DNA from: Paracoccaceae bacterium
GTDB lineage: Bacteria > Pseudomonadota > Alphaproteobacteria > Rhodobacterales > Rhodobacteraceae
NCBI GenBank assembly: GCA_016938875.1
Contig: JAFGTV010000026.1
Span: 1 to 64,000, forward strand
DNA: 64,000 bases
Direction: 5' to 3'
Shown: one piece after another, positions 18,793 to 28,510 of the stretch
Layout of the letters: each line of letters starts with the position of its first letter
How positions within the stretch are numbered: position 1 is the stretch's first letter
The notes under the pieces: generated by a model
Told to the model about the DNA's origin: nothing
Seen by the model: the letters and a program-made list of their open reading frames with translations, nothing else
Database searches by the model: none
Made by a program: the position numbers and the translations under genes

Positions 18793-19095
18793 TCAGGCCG
18801 CGCCCTGATGGGTGCGCCCTGCGCAGATCAACCGCGCCTCGGCGATCAGCGCGATCAACAGCTCGATATGGCGACCGATCGCATAGCCCGCATCGCCCGC
18901 GCGGCGGGTTTCCTCCATGCGTTCCTCCTGGTCCAGCAGGCGGTCCAGAACAGCGGCCGAACTGGCCGGGCGGCTGCCCTGCAACAGCCGCGCAAGGTCG
19001 CGTTCGCGCCGGTAATCCCCCAATCCGAACCGCGCCGCGCGCACCAAAAGGCGGGGACGGCGCATCGTGACAAGCGGTGTGGGCAGATCGGTCAT
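18793..19095 (-). CDS. DUF6477-type small protein
   Basis: About 100 residues, start MTDLPTPLVTMRRPRLLVRAARFGLGDYRRERDL at 19095. The basic PRLLVRAAR-x-G-x-x-x-YRRERDL block is characteristic of a small family found in Rhodobacterales (DUF6477 as I recall it). The remainder is helical and charged. It is divergent from the DUF6456 gene, and the 230-bp spacer between them is AT-rich with a CtrA-like site. Function unknown. Confidence 0.75.
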   Translation of the reverse strand: MTDLPTPLVTMRRPRLLVRAARFGLGDYRRERDLARLLQGSRPASSAAVLDRLLDQEERMEETRRAGDAGYAIGRHIELLIALIAEARLICAGRTHQGAA

Positions 19096-19179
19096 GGCAG
19101 CACCTCGGGTTGATGTGAACGGGGGCTGGTATCGCACAACCCTGACGGGTGTTGCGGACTCGGCTGTTTTGGCGCGCGG

Positions 19180-19319
19180 TCAATTCAGAAAAGTTTATTA
19201 AATAGAAACAATACTCAATTTTGCCTTCTTTGTTAACGAAACGGTAATGAAAACAACCTTGGATTGTAGCCGACCCGGACCACCCCTGTCTGCCCGTCCG
19301 CGTCGAACCAACCAGAAGG
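19180..19319. promoter_or_regulatory. AT-rich divergent promoter region with CtrA-like site
   Basis: Positions about 19185-19255 are strikingly AT-rich for this genome. At 19233-19247 lies TTAA-N7-GTAA, one mismatch from the CtrA consensus TTAA-N7-TTAA. It sits between the divergent DUF6477 and DUF6456 genes and could serve either. Binding is inferred from the motif only. Confidence 0.4.
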
Positions 19320-19328
19320 ATGCCCGAT

Positions 19329-20423
19329 ATGGACCGCGTGACACCGTCCCAAACCGCGCTGTCTTGGCTGCCACAGGCGACGCGCTGGTATCTGGCCCAT
19401 ACCGAAGAGGGCTGTTCGCTGCGGGCGCTGGCGCGCCGGGCCTGGTGTGCGCCCTCGACGGTGCTGCGCCAGGTGCGCCGGGTCGAAACCCGACGCGATG
19501 ACCCGTTGATCGACGACGCGCTGACCCGCCTTGGCGCGTTGACCCCGACACAGACCCCTCACAAGGAGACCCCCGACATGACTGCCACGTTGCGACAGCC
19601 GCGCCAGACCGCGGACGAGGCCACGATCACCCGTGAAGCCCGGCGCATCCTGCGTCGTCTCAGCGAACCCGGCGCGTTCCTGGCCATCGCCCGCGACCTG
19701 GAAAAGGCCGCCGTGATGCGCGAGGGGGCCGATGGGCAAACCACCCGGATCGCCGTGGTCGATCGCGCCGTGGCCGAGGCGTTCGCCCTCAAGGACTGGA
19801 TCATGTGCCGCAGCCGCGGGCGGGTGACGGTCTATGCGATCACCCAGGCCGGGCGCGCGGCGTTGAAACGGCTGCTGGCCGCCCAATCCACGCCCCAGCC
19901 GGGCCTGGCCGAGGCCGCCACCCCCTTTGCCGAGCAGCACCGCGACTGGGACACCCGCACCGGCGAAAAGGCCGAGCGTATCCGCTATAACCGCGCGGAA
20001 TCGCCCCTGTCGATCCTGGCGCGGCGCCGGGAAAAGGACGGCACGCCCTTTCTGAGCCCCGACCTGGTGGCCGCGGGCGAGCGGTTGCGCGAGGATTTCG
20101 AGATCGCCCAGATGGGCCCGCGCGTGGCGCAGAACTGGGACCGGTTCCTGACCGGGGGCGACCGCGGCGGGTTCTCGGGATCGGGCGGGCCGGGGGATGG
20201 CCCGCGTGCGGCGCGCGACCGGGTCGCCGCGGCGCTGCGCGATCTGGGGCCGGGCCTGGGCGATGTGGTGCTGCGCTGCTGTTGTTTCCTCGAGGGGATG
20301 GAGCAGGCTGAAAAACGCATGGGGTGGTCGGCGCGCTCGGGCAAGATCGTGCTGCGCATCGCCTTGCAACGGCTCAAGCGGCACTATGAACGGCTGGGCG
20401 AGGGGGCGGGGATGATCGGCTAG
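19329..20423 (+). CDS. DUF6456-type helix-turn-helix protein
   Basis: 364 residues from ATG 19329, chosen because AAGG lies 9 nt upstream; an ATG at 19320 abuts that SD. The N-terminus has a small helical domain resembling a DNA-binding helix-turn-helix (LRALARRAWCAPSTVLRQVRRVE), a middle winged-helix-like part (VDRAVAEAFALKDWIMCRSRGRVTVYAITQAGRAAL), and a conserved C-terminal domain with CCCFLEGMEQAEKRMGWSARSGKIVLRIALQRL typical of DUF6456 proteins. Probably a DNA-binding regulator. Paired divergently with the DUF6477 gene. Confidence 0.75.
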   Translation: MDRVTPSQTALSWLPQATRWYLAHTEEGCSLRALARRAWCAPSTVLRQVRRVETRRDDPLIDDALTRLGALTPTQTPHKETPDMTATLRQPRQTADEATITREARRILRRLSEPGAFLAIARDLEKAAVMREGADGQTTRIAVVDRAVAEAFALKDWIMCRSRGRVTVYAITQAGRAALKRLLAAQSTPQPGLAEAATPFAEQHRDWDTRTGEKAERIRYNRAESPLSILARRREKDGTPFLSPDLVAAGERLREDFEIAQMGPRVAQNWDRFLTGGDRGGFSGSGGPGDGPRAARDRVAAALRDLGPGLGDVVLRCCCFLEGMEQAEKRMGWSARSGKIVLRIALQRLKRHYERLGEGAGMIG

Positions 20424-20534
20424 CCGCCTGAGGGGGGGCGGGTTTCGCGCGCCCGTGCCCTCCCTGCGCCCCGCGGCATTGGACAAGGCCCGCCCCAGGC
20501 ATTAAGTCCTTTGGCACATCCCCCAGGAGGCCCC

Positions 20535-21491
20535 ATGAGCCCGCGCGACATCAAGATCCCCGCCCAGCGTCACCCCGAAAAGGCGCACCGCCCCGACAAC
20601 GCCCAGCCCAAGAAACCGGCCTGGATTCGGGTGCGCGCCCCCGGCGGCGCGGGCTATCAGGACACCCACAAGGTGATCCGCGAGCATGGGCTTTCGACCG
20701 TCTGCGAAGAGGCGGGATGCCCGAATGTCGGCGAATGCTGGTCGGCGGGCCACGCCACCATGATGATCATGGGCGAGATCTGCACCCGCGGCTGCACCTT
20801 TTGCAACGTGGCCACCGGCAAACCCCAGGCGCTGGACGTGTTCGAACCGGGGCGCGTGGCGGATGCGGTCGCCCGGCTGGGACTGCGCCACGTGGTCGTC
20901 ACCTCGGTGGACCGCGATGACCTGGACGATGGGGGGGCGGAACATTTCGCCCAGACCATCCGCGCCATCCGCCACCGCGCGCCGGAAACGACGATCGAGG
21001 TGCTGACGCCGGACTTTCTGAAATGTCCCGACAGTGCGCTGGAAACCGTCGTGGCCGCCAAGCCCGACGTGTTCAACCACAACCTTGAAACCGTGCCCGG
21101 CCTCTATCCCTCGGTGCGGCCCGGGGCGCGCTATTTCCACAGCCTGCGCCTGTTGCAACGGGTCAAGGAGATCGACCCGGCCGCCTTTACCAAGTCGGGG
21201 ATCATGGTGGGCCTGGGCGAAACCCGCCAGGCGGTCACCCAGGTGATGGACGACCTGCGCGCCGCCGATGTCGATTTCCTGACCATCGGGCAATATCTGC
21301 AACCCACGCCGAAACACCACGCCGTTGCCGAATTCATCACGCCCGAGGATTTCGCCGCCTATGAAAAGGCGGCCTATGCCAAGGGATTCCTGATGGTATC
21401 GGCCACCCCTCTGACCCGCTCCAGCTATCACGCGGGCTCTGACTTCGCCCGCCTGCGTGCGGCGCGCGCCGCCCTTTTGGCAAAGGGCTGA
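20535..21491 (+). CDS. lipA: Lipoyl synthase
   Basis: Radical-SAM enzyme inserting two sulfurs into octanoyl-lipoyl domains. 318 residues from ATG 20535 with AGGAGG 5 nt upstream. The auxiliary cluster motif [12 protein letters not shown] and the radical-SAM CTRGCTFC motif are both complete, as are GIMVGLGE and the C-terminal RSSYHA Ser that ligates the auxiliary cluster. Needed for pyruvate and 2-oxoglutarate dehydrogenases. Single transcription unit followed by a GC-rich hairpin. Confidence 0.97.
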   Translation: MSPRDIKIPAQRHPEKAHRPDNAQPKKPAWIRVRAPGGAGYQDTHKVIREHGLSTVCEEAGCPNVGECWSAGHATMMIMGEICTRGCTFCNVATGKPQALDVFEPGRVADAVARLGLRHVVVTSVDRDDLDDGGAEHFAQTIRAIRHRAPETTIEVLTPDFLKCPDSALETVVAAKPDVFNHNLETVPGLYPSVRPGARYFHSLRLLQRVKEIDPAAFTKSGIMVGLGETRQAVTQVMDDLRAADVDFLTIGQYLQPTPKHHAVAEFITPEDFAAYEKAAYAKGFLMVSATPLTRSSYHAGSDFARLRAARAALLAKG

Positions 21492-21773
21492 TCGCCCGTT
21501 TCGTGTGGGTCGAAATACCCCGATGAACGCCCGCGCAAACGGCCCGGTCCGCCGTGGGGGCGCGGACCGGGCCAGTCGGCTGGCGATGTCCGACCCTGGC
21601 ACGGGCGGGGCGCGATCGGTGCGCCCCGGCGCGGGTGTTGGCCCGCGGGAACGCGCGGTCTGCTCAATCATCCCGACGTTTTGCAGGCATACTGCGGACC
21701 GCGCGGCCCGATCCTTGCCATGGAAAACGCAATCGCGATTGCCTCTGGCCTGCCACGGCCCCATATCTGGGCA
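21492..21773. other. lipA-M48 protease intergenic region with 12-bp stem-loop
   Basis: 282 bp with no convincing gene. GGCCCGGTCCGC (21541-21552) and GCGGACCGGGCC (21562-21573) form a perfect 12-bp stem with a 9-nt loop, 50 nt past lipA; no T run follows, so it could be a stability or attenuator hairpin rather than a standard terminator. The rest shows no other structure I can support. Confidence 0.5.
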
Positions 21774-22472
21774 ATGCTGAAACTGACCCCGATCCTGCTG
21801 GCTATTCTTTACGCCCTGGCGATGTATCGCTTCTCGGCCTGGCGCACGGCGCGCGAACTGGACGCGCGCTCGTCCGAGCTGGCCGATGCGCGGCTCAAGG
21901 GATTGACCGACCGGATGGCCAAGGCGCTGGATTTGCCGCGCATCCGGGTGAATATCTACGAGATCGAACCCGTCAACGGGCTGGCCGCGCCCGATGGGCG
22001 GATATTTCTGACCCGTGGATTTTACGATCGCTACCGTGCGGGCGAGGTCACGGCCGAAGAAATCGCCAGCGTCATCGCGCATGAGCTGGGCCATGTGGCC
22101 CTGGGACATTCGCGGCGGCGGATGATCGATTTTTCCGGGCAGAACGCGCTGCGAACGGCGCTGGCGATGGTGCTGGGCCGGATTTTGCCGGGGATCGGCA
22201 TCTATATCGCGAATGCGCTGACCTCGCTTCTGGCCGCGCGCCTCAGCCGCCAGGACGAGTATGAGGCCGACGCCTATGCCGCCGCGCTCTTGACCAAGGC
22301 GGGGATCGGAACCGGGCCGCAAAAATCGCTGTTCGCCAAGCTGGAAACCCTGACACAGTCACGCGGCGGCGTGGTGCCCGCCTGGATGATGAGCCACCCC
22401 AAAACGGCCGAGCGCGTCAGTGCGATCGAAACGCTGGAGGCGCGCTGGCAGGCGGCCCCCCCGGTGAAGTGA
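21774..22472 (+). CDS. M48-family membrane metalloprotease
   Basis: 232 residues from ATG 21774 (MLKLTPILLAILYALAMYRF), which gives an N-terminal membrane anchor; an ATG at 21720 would add 18 residues. The zinc-binding HELGH (103-107) lies in IAHELGHVALGH, with the third ligand in SRQDEYEADAYA, as in HtpX/YcaL-type peptidases. The C-terminus carries the usual SHPKTAERVSAIE. Probably a membrane-attached quality-control protease. Confidence 0.87.
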   Translation: MLKLTPILLAILYALAMYRFSAWRTARELDARSSELADARLKGLTDRMAKALDLPRIRVNIYEIEPVNGLAAPDGRIFLTRGFYDRYRAGEVTAEEIASVIAHELGHVALGHSRRRMIDFSGQNALRTALAMVLGRILPGIGIYIANALTSLLAARLSRQDEYEADAYAAALLTKAGIGTGPQKSLFAKLETLTQSRGGVVPAWMMSHPKTAERVSAIETLEARWQAAPPVK

Positions 22473-22603
22473 CAGGGCGCGGTGCGATGTCCCGCGCCGG
22501 CAAGATCGGTGGCGTATTCGGCGCATAGCGGACTGGGCCGGGCAGGGCGCGCGTGGCCGCGCCCGGGGGATCGGGGGTCCGGCGATGTCGGTCGGTGTGC
22601 GGC

Positions 22604-22978
22604 CTATTTTTCGACGGGCAGCTTGGCGTTCATCCATTCGCGGAACGCGCCCATGTTATACACCTGCTCATAGCCCAGCTTTTTCATGATCCGCGCCGCC
22701 ATGAGCGAGCGCGCGCCGTTCTCGCAATAGATCGCGATCGGCTTGGCCGGGTCGAGGGCCGCCTCGAAATGGGGGCCGGTGCGATTTGCCTTGTGGCGGA
22801 TATAGGGCAGCTCGATATGCAATGCGTTCGTGGCTTTGCCAAAGCGCGCAACCTCTGCGTTGCTGCGCACGTCCACCAGGACCATCTCGCCGGTTGCGGC
22901 GCGCGCGGCGGCCTCCTTGGCCGAGATCTGCTCGATATGCGGAAAGACCTTGGTGATCAGCTGGAACATGTTGAACAT
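22604..22978 (-). CDS. Single-domain rhodanese
   Basis: 124 residues. Active-site Cys85 lies in IYCENGARS, and the CH2A-type segment [23 protein letters not shown] is present. No signal peptide; cytoplasmic sulfurtransferase is expected. Divergent from uvrA, with which it shares an upstream region containing a LexA box closer to uvrA. Confidence 0.88.
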   Translation of the reverse strand: MFNMFQLITKVFPHIEQISAKEAAARAATGEMVLVDVRSNAEVARFGKATNALHIELPYIRHKANRTGPHFEAALDPAKPIAIYCENGARSLMAARIMKKLGYEQVYNMGAFREWMNAKLPVEK

Positions 22979-23077
22979 GGGGGCGCGGTCCTGTTGCAGA
23001 GAGTTGCGCGGCGACTATAAGGGCAAAGGCCCGAATGTTAAGCGGCAATCGGCGGGCAGCGTGCCGCAGGCGCAAAT

Positions 23078-23092
23078 GTTCGCGTCATGTTC
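23078..23092 (+). promoter_or_regulatory. LexA box upstream of uvrA
   Basis: GTTC (23078-23081), seven bases, GTTC (23089-23092): an exact match to the alphaproteobacterial SOS box GTTC-N7-GTTC, 67 bp before the uvrA start codon. Predicts LexA repression and DNA-damage induction of uvrA. Confidence 0.85.
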
Positions 23093-23159
23093 CCATTTTC
23101 CGGTTTGGAATCGCGGGGCTTTCACCTATCTCTTTACCGTTATTCCCCGGGGGACGGTC

Positions 23160-26042
23160 ATGGCCGAGTTGAAACAGATCGAGGTGCGCGGCGCGCGCGA
23201 ACACAATCTCAAGAATGTCGATGTCGACATTCCGCGCGACGCTTTGGTGGTGATCACCGGGCTGTCGGGCTCGGGCAAGTCGTCGCTGGCCTTTGACACG
23301 ATCTATGCCGAGGGGCAGCGGCGCTATGTCGAATCGCTTTCGGCCTATGCGCGCCAGTTCCTGGACATGATGGAAAAGCCGGATGTGGATCACATCAGCG
23401 GCCTGTCGCCCGCGATTTCGATCGAGCAGAAGACGACCTCGAAAAACCCCCGCTCGACCGTCGGCACGGTGACCGAGATTTATGATTATCTGCGGCTGCT
23501 TTTCGCGCGCGCCGGCACGCCCTACAGCCCGGCCACCGGCCTGCCGATCGAGGCGCAACAGGTTCAGGACATGGTCGACCGCGTGATGGCCATGCCCGAG
23601 GGCACCCGCGCCTATCTGCTGGCCCCCATCGTGCGCGACCGCAAAGGTGAATACCGAAAGGAATTCATCGAGTTGCGCAAGCAGGGATTCCAGCGGGTCA
23701 AGGTGAACGGCGCGTTCCACGACCTGGACACCCCGCCCACCCTGGACAAGAAGTTCCGCCATGACATCGACGTGGTGGTGGACCGGATCGTGGTCAAGGC
23801 GGGGCTGGAAACCCGGCTGGCCGACAGTTTCCGCACCGCGCTGGACCTGGCCGATGGCATTGCCGTGCTGGAAACGGTCCCGCAGCCGGGCACGCACGAG
23901 GGCGACGCGCCGGGCGAGCCCGAGCGCCACACCTTTTCCGAGAAATTCGCCTGTCCCGTCTCGGGCTTCACCATCCCCGAGATCGAGCCGCGGCTGTTTT
24001 CGTTCAACGCGCCCTTTGGCGCCTGCCCAGACTGTGACGGGCTGGGGGTCGAGCTGTTCTTTGACGAACGGCTGGTGGTGCCGGACGCGGCGCTGACGGT
24101 CTATGACGGCGCCATCGCGCCCTGGCGCAAGGGGAAATCCCCCTATTTCCGCCAGACGATCGAGGCCATCGCGCGCCATTACGACTTCGACAAGGCGACG
24201 CCCTGGAAGGATCTGCCGCCCGCCGTGCAACAGGTCTTTCTCTACGGCTCGGGCGCGCAAGAGATCGCCTTTCGCTATGACGAGGGGGGGCGCATCTATA
24301 CCGTCACCCGCCCCTTTGAGGGGGTCATTCCCAACATGCAGCGGCGCTATCGCGAGACCGACAGCGCCTGGGTCCGCGAAGAATTCGAACGCTACCAGAA
24401 CAACCGCGCGTGTCATGCCTGCGGCGGCTACCGGCTGAAGCCAGAGGCGCTGGCGGTGCGCATCGGCGGGGTGCATATCGGCCAGTTGGTGCAGATGTCG
24501 ATCCGCGAGGCCCTGGCCTGGGTGGCGTCGGCCCCCGATCACCTGTCGGCACAGAAAAACGAGATCGCGCGCGCCATCCTCAAGGAAATCCGCGAGCGGC
24601 TGGGATTTCTCAACAATGTCGGGCTGGATTACCTGACCCTGTCGCGTGCCGCGGGCACCCTGTCGGGCGGCGAAAGCCAGCGCATCCGCCTGGCCAGCCA
24701 GATCGGCAGCGGGCTGACCGGGGTGTTGTATGTGCTGGACGAGCCGTCGATCGGGCTGCACCAGCGCGACAACGGGCGGCTGCTGACCACGCTCAAGAAC
24801 CTGCGCGACCAGGGCAACAGCGTGATCGTCGTCGAACATGACGAAGAGGCGATCCGCGAGGCCGATTACGTCTTTGACATGGGCCCCGGCGCGGGGGTGC
24901 ATGGCGGTCAGGTGGTGGCCCATGGCACCCCGGCCCAGATCTGTGCCGATCCGGCCTCGATCACCGGGCAGTACCTGTCGGGCAGCCGCGAAATCGCCGT
25001 GCCCGCCACCCGGCGCAAGGGCAGCGGCAAGACCGTCAGCGTGGTCCGCGCCACCGGCAACAACCTGCAAGATGTCACTGCCGATTTCCCGCTGGGCAAG
25101 TTCGTCTGCGTCACCGGCGTGTCGGGCGGCGGCAAGTCGACGCTGACCATCGAAACGCTGTTCAAGACCGCCAGCATGCGGCTGAACGGCGCCCGCCAGA
25201 CCCCTGCGCCCTGCGAAACCATCAAGGGGCTGGAATACCTGGACAAGGTCATCGACATCGACCAGCGGCCCATCGGGCGCACGCCGCGCTCGAACCCGGC
25301 CACCTATACCGGGGCTTTTACCCCGATCCGCGACTGGTTCGCCGGCCTGCCAGAGGCCAAGGCGCGCGGGTACAAGCCGGGTCGGTTCAGCTTCAACGTC
25401 AAGGGCGGGCGCTGCGAGGCGTGCCAGGGCGACGGGGTCATCAAGATCGAGATGCACTTCCTGCCCGATGTCTATGTCACCTGCGAAACCTGCAAGGGCG
25501 CGCGCTATAACCGCGAAACGCTGGAGGTGACGTTCAAGGGCAAGTCCATCGCCGATGTGCTGGACATGACCGTCGAGGACGCGCAGGACTTCTTTCGCGC
25601 CGTCCCCTCGATCCGCGAAAAGATGGACGCGCTGATGCGCGTGGGCCTGGGCTATATCAAGGTCGGCCAGCAGGCCACGACCCTGTCGGGCGGCGAGGCG
25701 CAGCGCGTCAAGCTGTCCAAGGAGCTGAGCAAACGCGCCACCGGCCGCACGCTGTATATCCTGGACGAGCCGACCACGGGGCTGCATTTCGAGGATGTCA
25801 AAAAGCTGTTGGAGGTGCTGCACGAACTGGTCGAGCAGGGCAATTCCGTGGTGGTGATCGAGCATAACCTAGATGTCATCAAGACCGCCGACTGGATCAT
25901 CGACATCGGCCCCGAGGGTGGCGATGGCGGGGGCCAGATCGTGGCCGTCGGCACCCCCGAAGAGGTAGCCCGGGTCGGGCGCAGTCACACCGGCCATTAC
26001 CTCAAGGACATGCTGGGCCCGCGCAACGTGGCGGCGGAGTAG
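23160..26042 (+). CDS. uvrA: Excinuclease ABC subunit A
   Basis: Damage-recognition ATPase of nucleotide excision repair, 960 residues from ATG 23160 ([21 protein letters not shown]). Both ABC modules are complete: Walker [10 protein letters not shown] and GVSGGGKST, signatures LSGGESQR and LSGGEAQR, Walker [16 protein letters not shown] and [12 protein letters not shown]. The C-terminal zinc module has CEACQGDG...CETCKG. The first zinc region reads [12 protein letters not shown]...CPDC, with one of the usual four Cys replaced by Ser. A LexA box lies 67 bp upstream. A patatin gene follows within 6 nt. Confidence 0.97.
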   Translation: MAELKQIEVRGAREHNLKNVDVDIPRDALVVITGLSGSGKSSLAFDTIYAEGQRRYVESLSAYARQFLDMMEKPDVDHISGLSPAISIEQKTTSKNPRSTVGTVTEIYDYLRLLFARAGTPYSPATGLPIEAQQVQDMVDRVMAMPEGTRAYLLAPIVRDRKGEYRKEFIELRKQGFQRVKVNGAFHDLDTPPTLDKKFRHDIDVVVDRIVVKAGLETRLADSFRTALDLADGIAVLETVPQPGTHEGDAPGEPERHTFSEKFACPVSGFTIPEIEPRLFSFNAPFGACPDCDGLGVELFFDERLVVPDAALTVYDGAIAPWRKGKSPYFRQTIEAIARHYDFDKATPWKDLPPAVQQVFLYGSGAQEIAFRYDEGGRIYTVTRPFEGVIPNMQRRYRETDSAWVREEFERYQNNRACHACGGYRLKPEALAVRIGGVHIGQLVQMSIREALAWVASAPDHLSAQKNEIARAILKEIRERLGFLNNVGLDYLTLSRAAGTLSGGESQRIRLASQIGSGLTGVLYVLDEPSIGLHQRDNGRLLTTLKNLRDQGNSVIVVEHDEEAIREADYVFDMGPGAGVHGGQVVAHGTPAQICADPASITGQYLSGSREIAVPATRRKGSGKTVSVVRATGNNLQDVTADFPLGKFVCVTGVSGGGKSTLTIETLFKTASMRLNGARQTPAPCETIKGLEYLDKVIDIDQRPIGRTPRSNPATYTGAFTPIRDWFAGLPEAKARGYKPGRFSFNVKGGRCEACQGDGVIKIEMHFLPDVYVTCETCKGARYNRETLEVTFKGKSIADVLDMTVEDAQDFFRAVPSIREKMDALMRVGLGYIKVGQQATTLSGGEAQRVKLSKELSKRATGRTLYILDEPTTGLHFEDVKKLLEVLHELVEQGNSVVVIEHNLDVIKTADWIIDIGPEGGDGGGQIVAVGTPEEVARVGRSHTGHYLKDMLGPRNVAAE

Positions 26043-26047
26043 GGCCG

Positions 26048-26950
26048 GTGGCAGGCCCGCGCATCGGGGTGGCCCTGGGTTCGGGCGGGGCGCGGGGATG
26101 GTGTCATATCGGGGTGTTGCGCGCGCTGGCCGAGATGGACATTCGCCCCGACGTGATCGCCGGGTGTTCGATGGGGGCCGTCGTCGGCGCGGCCCATGCG
26201 GCGGGGCGGATGGACGCGCTGGAGGAGTGGACCCGCGCGATGACGCGCGCCGCGCTGGTGCGGCTGATGGACGTGCGCCTGTCCAGCGGCGGGCTGGTCG
26301 AGGGGGGGCAGATCCGCGAGGTTCTGCAAGAGCTGGGCCTGCCCGAGCGGATCGAGGATCTGGAGTGTCCGTTCATCGCCGTGGCCACCGACATGGAAAC
26401 CGGCCGCGAGGTCTGGCTGAAAGAGGGCGATCTGTGCGACGCGGTGCGCGCGTCGGCCGCCTTGCCCGGCGTGATCAGCCCGTTCCTGGTGGGCGAGCAT
26501 TGGCTGATGGATGGCGGATTGACCAACCCGGTGCCGGTGTCGGCCTGCCGGGCGATGGGCGCCGATCTCGTCATCGCGGTGAACCCCAATGCCAAACGCT
26601 TTGGCCGCCTTTGGCAGGCCGAGGCGCCGTCGCCGCCGGCCTGGATGGGGCTGGCCGACGCGCTGCCAGAGGGGATGCGTCGGCAACTGATCTCGCTCAT
26701 GCCCGAGCCGGACGAGGGGCCGCGCCCGCCGTCGTATCTCGAAGTGGTCTCGGTCGCGATCGACGTGATGACAGAGCAGATCCGGCGCACCCGCCTGGCC
26801 GCCGAGACGCCCGATGTGGTGCTGAACGCCAGATTGAACGACGTGTCGGTGATGGATCTGCACCGTGCCGAAGAGGCGATCGAAGAGGGCAGGCGGATGG
26901 TCGCGCGCCAGGCCGATGACCTGCGCGAGGCGGTCGACGCGGCGACCTGA
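26048..26950 (+). CDS. Patatin-like phospholipase (RssA type)
   Basis: 300 residues from a GTG at 26048, with GGAGTAGGG overlapping the uvrA stop as SD. The Ser-Asp dyad hydrolase pattern is complete: oxyanion loop GSGGARG (12-18), GCSMGA nucleophile elbow, and Asp in MDGGLTNPVP. No signal peptide. Co-transcribed with uvrA by position, although a functional link is not evident. Substrate is probably an acyl ester or lysophospholipid. Confidence 0.88.
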   Translation: MAGPRIGVALGSGGARGWCHIGVLRALAEMDIRPDVIAGCSMGAVVGAAHAAGRMDALEEWTRAMTRAALVRLMDVRLSSGGLVEGGQIREVLQELGLPERIEDLECPFIAVATDMETGREVWLKEGDLCDAVRASAALPGVISPFLVGEHWLMDGGLTNPVPVSACRAMGADLVIAVNPNAKRFGRLWQAEAPSPPAWMGLADALPEGMRRQLISLMPEPDEGPRPPSYLEVVSVAIDVMTEQIRRTRLAAETPDVVLNARLNDVSVMDLHRAEEAIEEGRRMVARQADDLREAVDAAT

Positions 26951-27221
26951 CCGGGCCGATCGGCCGGGGGCGCGGGCGGCGGATGTGGAACCCTGCCGAT
27001 GGCGCCGCCGGATGCCATGTCCGCCCGCGCAACGCATAGCCGGTGGTTCGGAGGATCGACCTTGGCCTGTCTGGCCAGAGCTGCGGGTTTGCCGCCCCCC
27101 TTGCGGGGCCGCGACGGTGGGCTGGCCGCGAAACGGGGCGACCGGAGCGGTCGTGCGCAAGATCGCCAACCCTGCGCGCCCGTGCGCCATTCGGTCCGAA
27201 ACCGGCGGTCCAGGGCTTGCT
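26951..27221. other. Intergenic region without recognised gene
   Basis: 271 bp between the patatin gene and a small leftward ORF. Open frames exist on both strands but none has an SD or family character. Short GC palindromes such as GGGCCGATCGGCC occur; I see no promoter or terminator I can defend. Confidence 0.5.
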
Positions 27222-27371
27222 CTAGCTGTGGGTTGGTCCCTGGTTGGGGAGACATTTCCCCTTTTGCATCACATGGCCCTGCGGGCAGCCTTGCTGTGCC
27301 AGCGCCGCCATCAGGCCAATCGCCAACGCTATGCCCAGTCCCAAGCCGAGCCCTGCTTGAAGTCGCCGCAT
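27222..27371 (-). CDS. 49-residue exported small protein with two Cys
   Basis: ATG at 27371, TAG at 27224-27222, with GAGGT about 8 nt upstream of the start. MRRLQAGLGLGLGIALAIGLMAALA is a plausible signal peptide or membrane anchor; the remaining 24 residues are QQGCPQGHVMQKGKC followed by a short polar tail, where the two Cys could form a disulfide after export. No family recognised. It lies in a long gap and is offered as a small gene too short for usual callers. Confidence 0.45.
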   Translation of the reverse strand: MRRLQAGLGLGLGIALAIGLMAALAQQGCPQGHVMQKGKCLPNQGPTHS

Positions 27372-27566
27372 CGAATCAACCTCGAAAAACTTTCAGGGCT
27401 TATAGCGCGCAGGGCAAAGTTGTGTCTCGACCGATGCCGGAGACCGGCAAGGTTTTGTCGCGCAGCGGTATCGGGGCAACAGCAGCGTGCCAAAAAGGAC
27501 GGGGCGCGCACGCACGCCCCGTCCCGGATCGGATGCACGAATGCTCCGGTCGTGATCAGGTCAGGA

Positions 27567-27758
27567 TCACTTCTTGCAGGTGTTCATCCCGATGATGTTG
27601 TAGAGCGGGCAGCTCGACATCAGGCCGGTGGCCAGCGGCACGATGCCGATCAGGTACAGGACGCTGGCGCCATCCTTGAGGAAATAGGTGGCAAGCAGTG
27701 CCAGGCCCAGGACGATACGCGCGACGCGGTCGATGCCGCCGACATTTTTCTTCAGCAT
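27567..27758 (-). CDS. YgaP-type DUF2892 inner-membrane protein
   Basis: 63 residues starting MLKKNVGGIDRVARIVLGLALLA, with two hydrophobic segments and the family's CPLYNIIGMNTC end, where the paired Cys match the DUF2892 C-terminus. The family is the membrane part of YgaP, often found with rhodaneses or sulfur-stress regulators. It follows the Crp/Fnr gene on the same strand after a hairpin. Probably an accessory in sulfur or redox metabolism, by family only. Confidence 0.85.
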   Translation of the reverse strand: MLKKNVGGIDRVARIVLGLALLATYFLKDGASVLYLIGIVPLATGLMSSCPLYNIIGMNTCKK

Positions 27759-27784
27759 GGAAGTTCTCCGGAAAATGGATCAAA

Positions 27785-27803
27785 GGCCCGAATCCCTCGG
27801 GCC
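27785..27803 (-). terminator. Hairpin between the Crp/Fnr and DUF2892 genes
   Basis: GGCCCGA (27785-27791) pairs with TCGGGCC (27797-27803) over a 5-nt loop; on the minus strand the stem is followed by TTTGATCC. Weak T tract, so partial termination or processing after the Crp/Fnr gene is possible. Confidence 0.4.
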
Positions 27804-27850
27804 GGGTGAACACTCAATGACAGACAATCAGGGGGGCGTCTGTGACTTCG

Positions 27851-28510
27851 TCACGAAGCCGCGCCATTGGCGGCCAAAAGCGCCAGCCCGGCGGCATCCT
27901 GGACGGTCACGATCCCGCGATCCAGCCGCACCAGCCCGGCCTTGGCCAGCGCGTCCAGCCGGCGCGAGACGACCTCGCGCGCGGTGCCGATGCGGGTGGC
28001 GATCTCCTGGTGGGTGGTGTGCACGGCGCCGTTCTGGGCGTGGGTCAGCAGATCGGCGGCCAGCCGGCTTTCGACCTTTTGAAAGGCGACCTGTTCCAGC
28101 AGGGCCATGATCGACTGCATCCGCTGGGCAAAGGCCCCAAAGACAAAGCGGCGGAACACGTCCGAGCGGTCCATCATCGTCATGAACAGGTCGCGCGGGA
28201 CCAGCACCGCCTTGCAATCGGTGACGGTCACGGCTTCGCCGGTATACTCTTCACCGCCCAACAGACCCAGCGTGGACTGGACGCATGATTGCCCCGGCTC
28301 GATCGCGTAAAGCAGGATCTCGCGCCCGGTCGGGCCGGTCAGGAACACCTCGACCCGGCCCGATAGCAGGATGGTAAATCCGCGCGCCGCCTCGCCGGGG
28401 CAAAACAGCACCTTGCCCTTGGGCAGGCGCATCACCGGCAGGTTTTCCAGCCGGGCCATGATGCCCGGCTCGATCCCCTCCAGCCCGATGGCCTGCGCCA
28501 GCCAGCTCAT
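27851..28510 (-). CDS. Crp/Fnr-family transcriptional regulator
   Basis: 219 residues: N-terminal cyclic-nucleotide-binding-like beta barrel (about 25-115), dimerisation helix, and winged HTH (THQEIATRIGTAREVVSRRLDALAKAGLV). The recognition helix has E-x-x-S-R, the FNR-type readout that contacts TTGAT half sites. The N-terminal Cys cluster of true FNR is missing; isolated Cys occur in LFCPGE, QSCVQ and TDCKAV. Its ATG overlaps the mmsB stop (ATGA), so it is the last gene of the valine operon. Its target and signal are unknown. Confidence 0.88.
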   Translation of the reverse strand: MSWLAQAIGLEGIEPGIMARLENLPVMRLPKGKVLFCPGEAARGFTILLSGRVEVFLTGPTGREILLYAIEPGQSCVQSTLGLLGGEEYTGEAVTVTDCKAVLVPRDLFMTMMDRSDVFRRFVFGAFAQRMQSIMALLEQVAFQKVESRLAADLLTHAQNGAVHTTHQEIATRIGTAREVVSRRLDALAKAGLVRLDRGIVTVQDAAGLALLAANGAAS

